A stretch of 64,000 nucleotides of DNA, from positions 1-64,000 of the forward strand of contig NZ_JADEWT010000021.1 in NCBI RefSeq assembly GCF_015207505.1, written 5' to 3'. Shown here one piece after another: positions 62,687 to 64,000 of this stretch (its first letter is position 1; every line of letters begins with the position of its first letter). The notes beneath the pieces are model-generated. The model saw only the letters and a list, made by a program, of their open reading frames with translations, was not told the origin of the DNA and ran no database searches. The DNA is from Tychonema sp. LEGE 06208 (lineage in GTDB: Bacteria; Cyanobacteriota; Cyanobacteriia; Cyanobacteriales; Microcoleaceae). Both the position numbers and the translations under genes were made by a program.

Positions 62687-64000
62687 ATGTCAGAGACAGA
62701 ACTAGATATAGAATCGATAACCGCGAGAGTATTGCAGCTTGAAGAAGAGCAAGTTATTCTGAAAAAATATTTAGCCAAACTTAAGAGGCAGTTAGAGGCA
62801 CAGGAACAGCGATTTAACGATCGCCCCGAACCGCAAATGCTAGAAAGTTTGACTGCTGAAATTGCGTCCCCGCAACAGCCGTGTGGTTTGGGAAATAGCG
62901 ATATGTCTGTCATTGCCGATCGACCGATCGAACTCGACACCGACACAGAAAAGCCAAAGTCAGACTTTGAGTATCAGTTAGTATGCGATCGTGCCAACAG
63001 TCGCGCTGTGTTGGTGGAGGCTCTATCAGTAGCAAAAGAGCGGCTGATTATTGTTTGCCCTTGGCTCAATTGTAACAGCATTAATGATGAATTGCTGCAA
63101 AAAATTAGAGAGTGTTTGAACCGAGGATGTTTGATAGATATGGGCTGGGGTTATCTGGGCGATCGGCAAATAATCGGCAAAGGATGGCGCTACAATGGTT
63201 TGGCAGATTTGCAAGAATTAGCCAGTGAATATCCAGATATATTTCGCCTCAAGTTATTGGGTACTCACGAAAACTTTTTAGTCTGCGATTCGACTTTTGC
63301 CATGTTGGGAAGTCACAATTTTCTGACTAACAGCGACGAAAGCGCAGCAAAAGAAATCGGAATTCGCACCAATGACTGCCAAATTGTCAACCAATTAATT
63401 GAGCGATTTGACAGCAGCGAAGTATTAAGTGAGGCGGAAATTGAGGGGCGGTTTGCAGCGAGTTCGGATGCGATCGATCGAGCTGATTATTTGGAAGGAT
63501 TGGCGGCGGATGCTGAAAATATTGCTTTAGACGATAGCTGTGAAAATGTGGAGGATGAATCTGAGGAATGTCTGGAACCTGTTGTTAGTGTTGAGGAGTT
63601 TTGGGAGCGTTACACTCAGGGAGAAAAAAATTTTACGGGGATTAATTTAGCTGGTGCTAATCTAACTGGTAAAAACCTATCTCCTGATATCAACCTGAGT
63701 AAAGCTAATTTAAAACAAGCTAATTTAAGGGGTGTTAATTGGCAGAGGCTCAACCTCAGCGGGGCAATTTTAAACGGAGCAGATATGAGGAATGGACTTT
63801 TTTGTGGCACAAATTTTAGCGAATCTAAATTATGCGGTGTCAATCTTTCTAATGCCAATTTATCCAGTGCCAACCTCGATCGGGCTAATTTAATCAATGC
63901 CAATCTTTCTCAGGCTAATTTATATGCAGCCAATCTTTCTCAGGCTAATTTATCAAGAGCTAACCTTGCTCAGGCTAATTTACAATCGGCTAAACTAGAA
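62687..64000 (+). CDS. PLD-like domain fused to pentapeptide repeats (partial, cut by window end)
   Basis: The frame opens at the ATG at 62687, preceded by GAGGG, and runs without a stop to the last base (438 codons). Residues 1-45 form a coiled coil (LEEEQVILKKYLAKLKRQ). A phospholipase-D-like unit (about 95-240) has LIIVCPWLN and THENFLVCDSTFAMLGSHNF. The HKD motif is degenerate: His-x-Asn replaces His-x-Lys. After an acidic linker (about 260-310), NLxxANL pentapeptide repeats begin at about 325 and continue past the end. The combination could be a nuclease-like scaffold or part of a defence or signalling protein. The 3' end and full length are unknown. Confidence 0.88.
   Translation, partial: MSETELDIESITARVLQLEEEQVILKKYLAKLKRQLEAQEQRFNDRPEPQMLESLTAEIASPQQPCGLGNSDMSVIADRPIELDTDTEKPKSDFEYQLVCDRANSRAVLVEALSVAKERLIIVCPWLNCNSINDELLQKIRECLNRGCLIDMGWGYLGDRQIIGKGWRYNGLADLQELASEYPDIFRLKLLGTHENFLVCDSTFAMLGSHNFLTNSDESAAKEIGIRTNDCQIVNQLIERFDSSEVLSEAEIEGRFAASSDAIDRADYLEGLAADAENIALDDSCENVEDESEECLEPVVSVEEFWERYTQGEKNFTGINLAGANLTGKNLSPDINLSKANLKQANLRGVNWQRLNLSGAILNGADMRNGLFCGTNFSESKLCGVNLSNANLSSANLDRANLINANLSQANLYAANLSQANLSRANLAQANLQSAKLE

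Overview
The window comes from a cyanobacterium, most likely a filamentous, non-heterocystous one of the Oscillatoria/Microcoleus type. The evidence is frequent GCGATCGC-type palindromes, arrays of heptanucleotide repeats in the spacers, an RNase P RNA carrying such a repeat insert, a Psb34 (Ssl1498-type) photosystem II assembly gene, a probable EbsA pilus gene and a probable hormogonium polysaccharide gene (hpsL). Most content is chromosomal housekeeping and signalling in short transcription units, separated by repeat-rich spacers.

Layout. 0-9 kb: a multi-PAS histidine kinase, CorA, rnpB, RNase III and a Gfo/Idh/MocA oxidoreductase. 9-17 kb: a membrane histidine kinase, a frameshifted methyltransferase with a perfect inverted repeat, a cluster of DnaA-box-like sites, a DUF2811 gene, an oxidoreductase remnant, an OmpR-type regulator and a TPR protein. 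17-28 kb: psb34, thiG overlapping an orphan nuclease-like gene, a Crp/Fnr regulator facing a cupin-methyltransferase pair, a fatty acid desaturase, a metE remnant, thiO, a ferredoxin and citramalate synthase.

28-33.5 kb is the most interesting part. A C39-peptidase ABC exporter and an HlyD adaptor flank three small genes with double-glycine leaders. Two of these are near-identical 63-residue peptides with an Arg/Tyr-rich, two-cysteine core. No modification enzyme is visible.

33.5-45.8 kb: trpS, a MetF-like reductase, a Uma2-DUF4139 overlap pair, a c-di-GMP group (MASE1 hybrid kinase, REC-PAS-GGDEF cyclase, and YajQ nearby) with a decayed paralog tail between them, MAPEG, a DprA-like protein and a Pta-N/DRTGG protein. 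45.8-53.5 kb: long gene-poor spacers with nested palindromic elements, a probable ebsA, a glucolipid-type glycosyltransferase, an IS200/IS605-like relic, sucCD and a DUF1400 protein. 53.5-64 kb: probable hpsL, a ParA-type ATPase with a small partner next to a decayed YefM/YoeB-like toxin-antitoxin pair, typA, a probably acquired serine hydrolase-SDR operon, and a gene cut by the window end that joins a PLD-like domain to pentapeptide repeats.

The spacers hold at least three families of inverted-repeat elements, some nested in each other, and many heptanucleotide arrays. Calls rest on reading the sequence and remembered family motifs; no searches were run.
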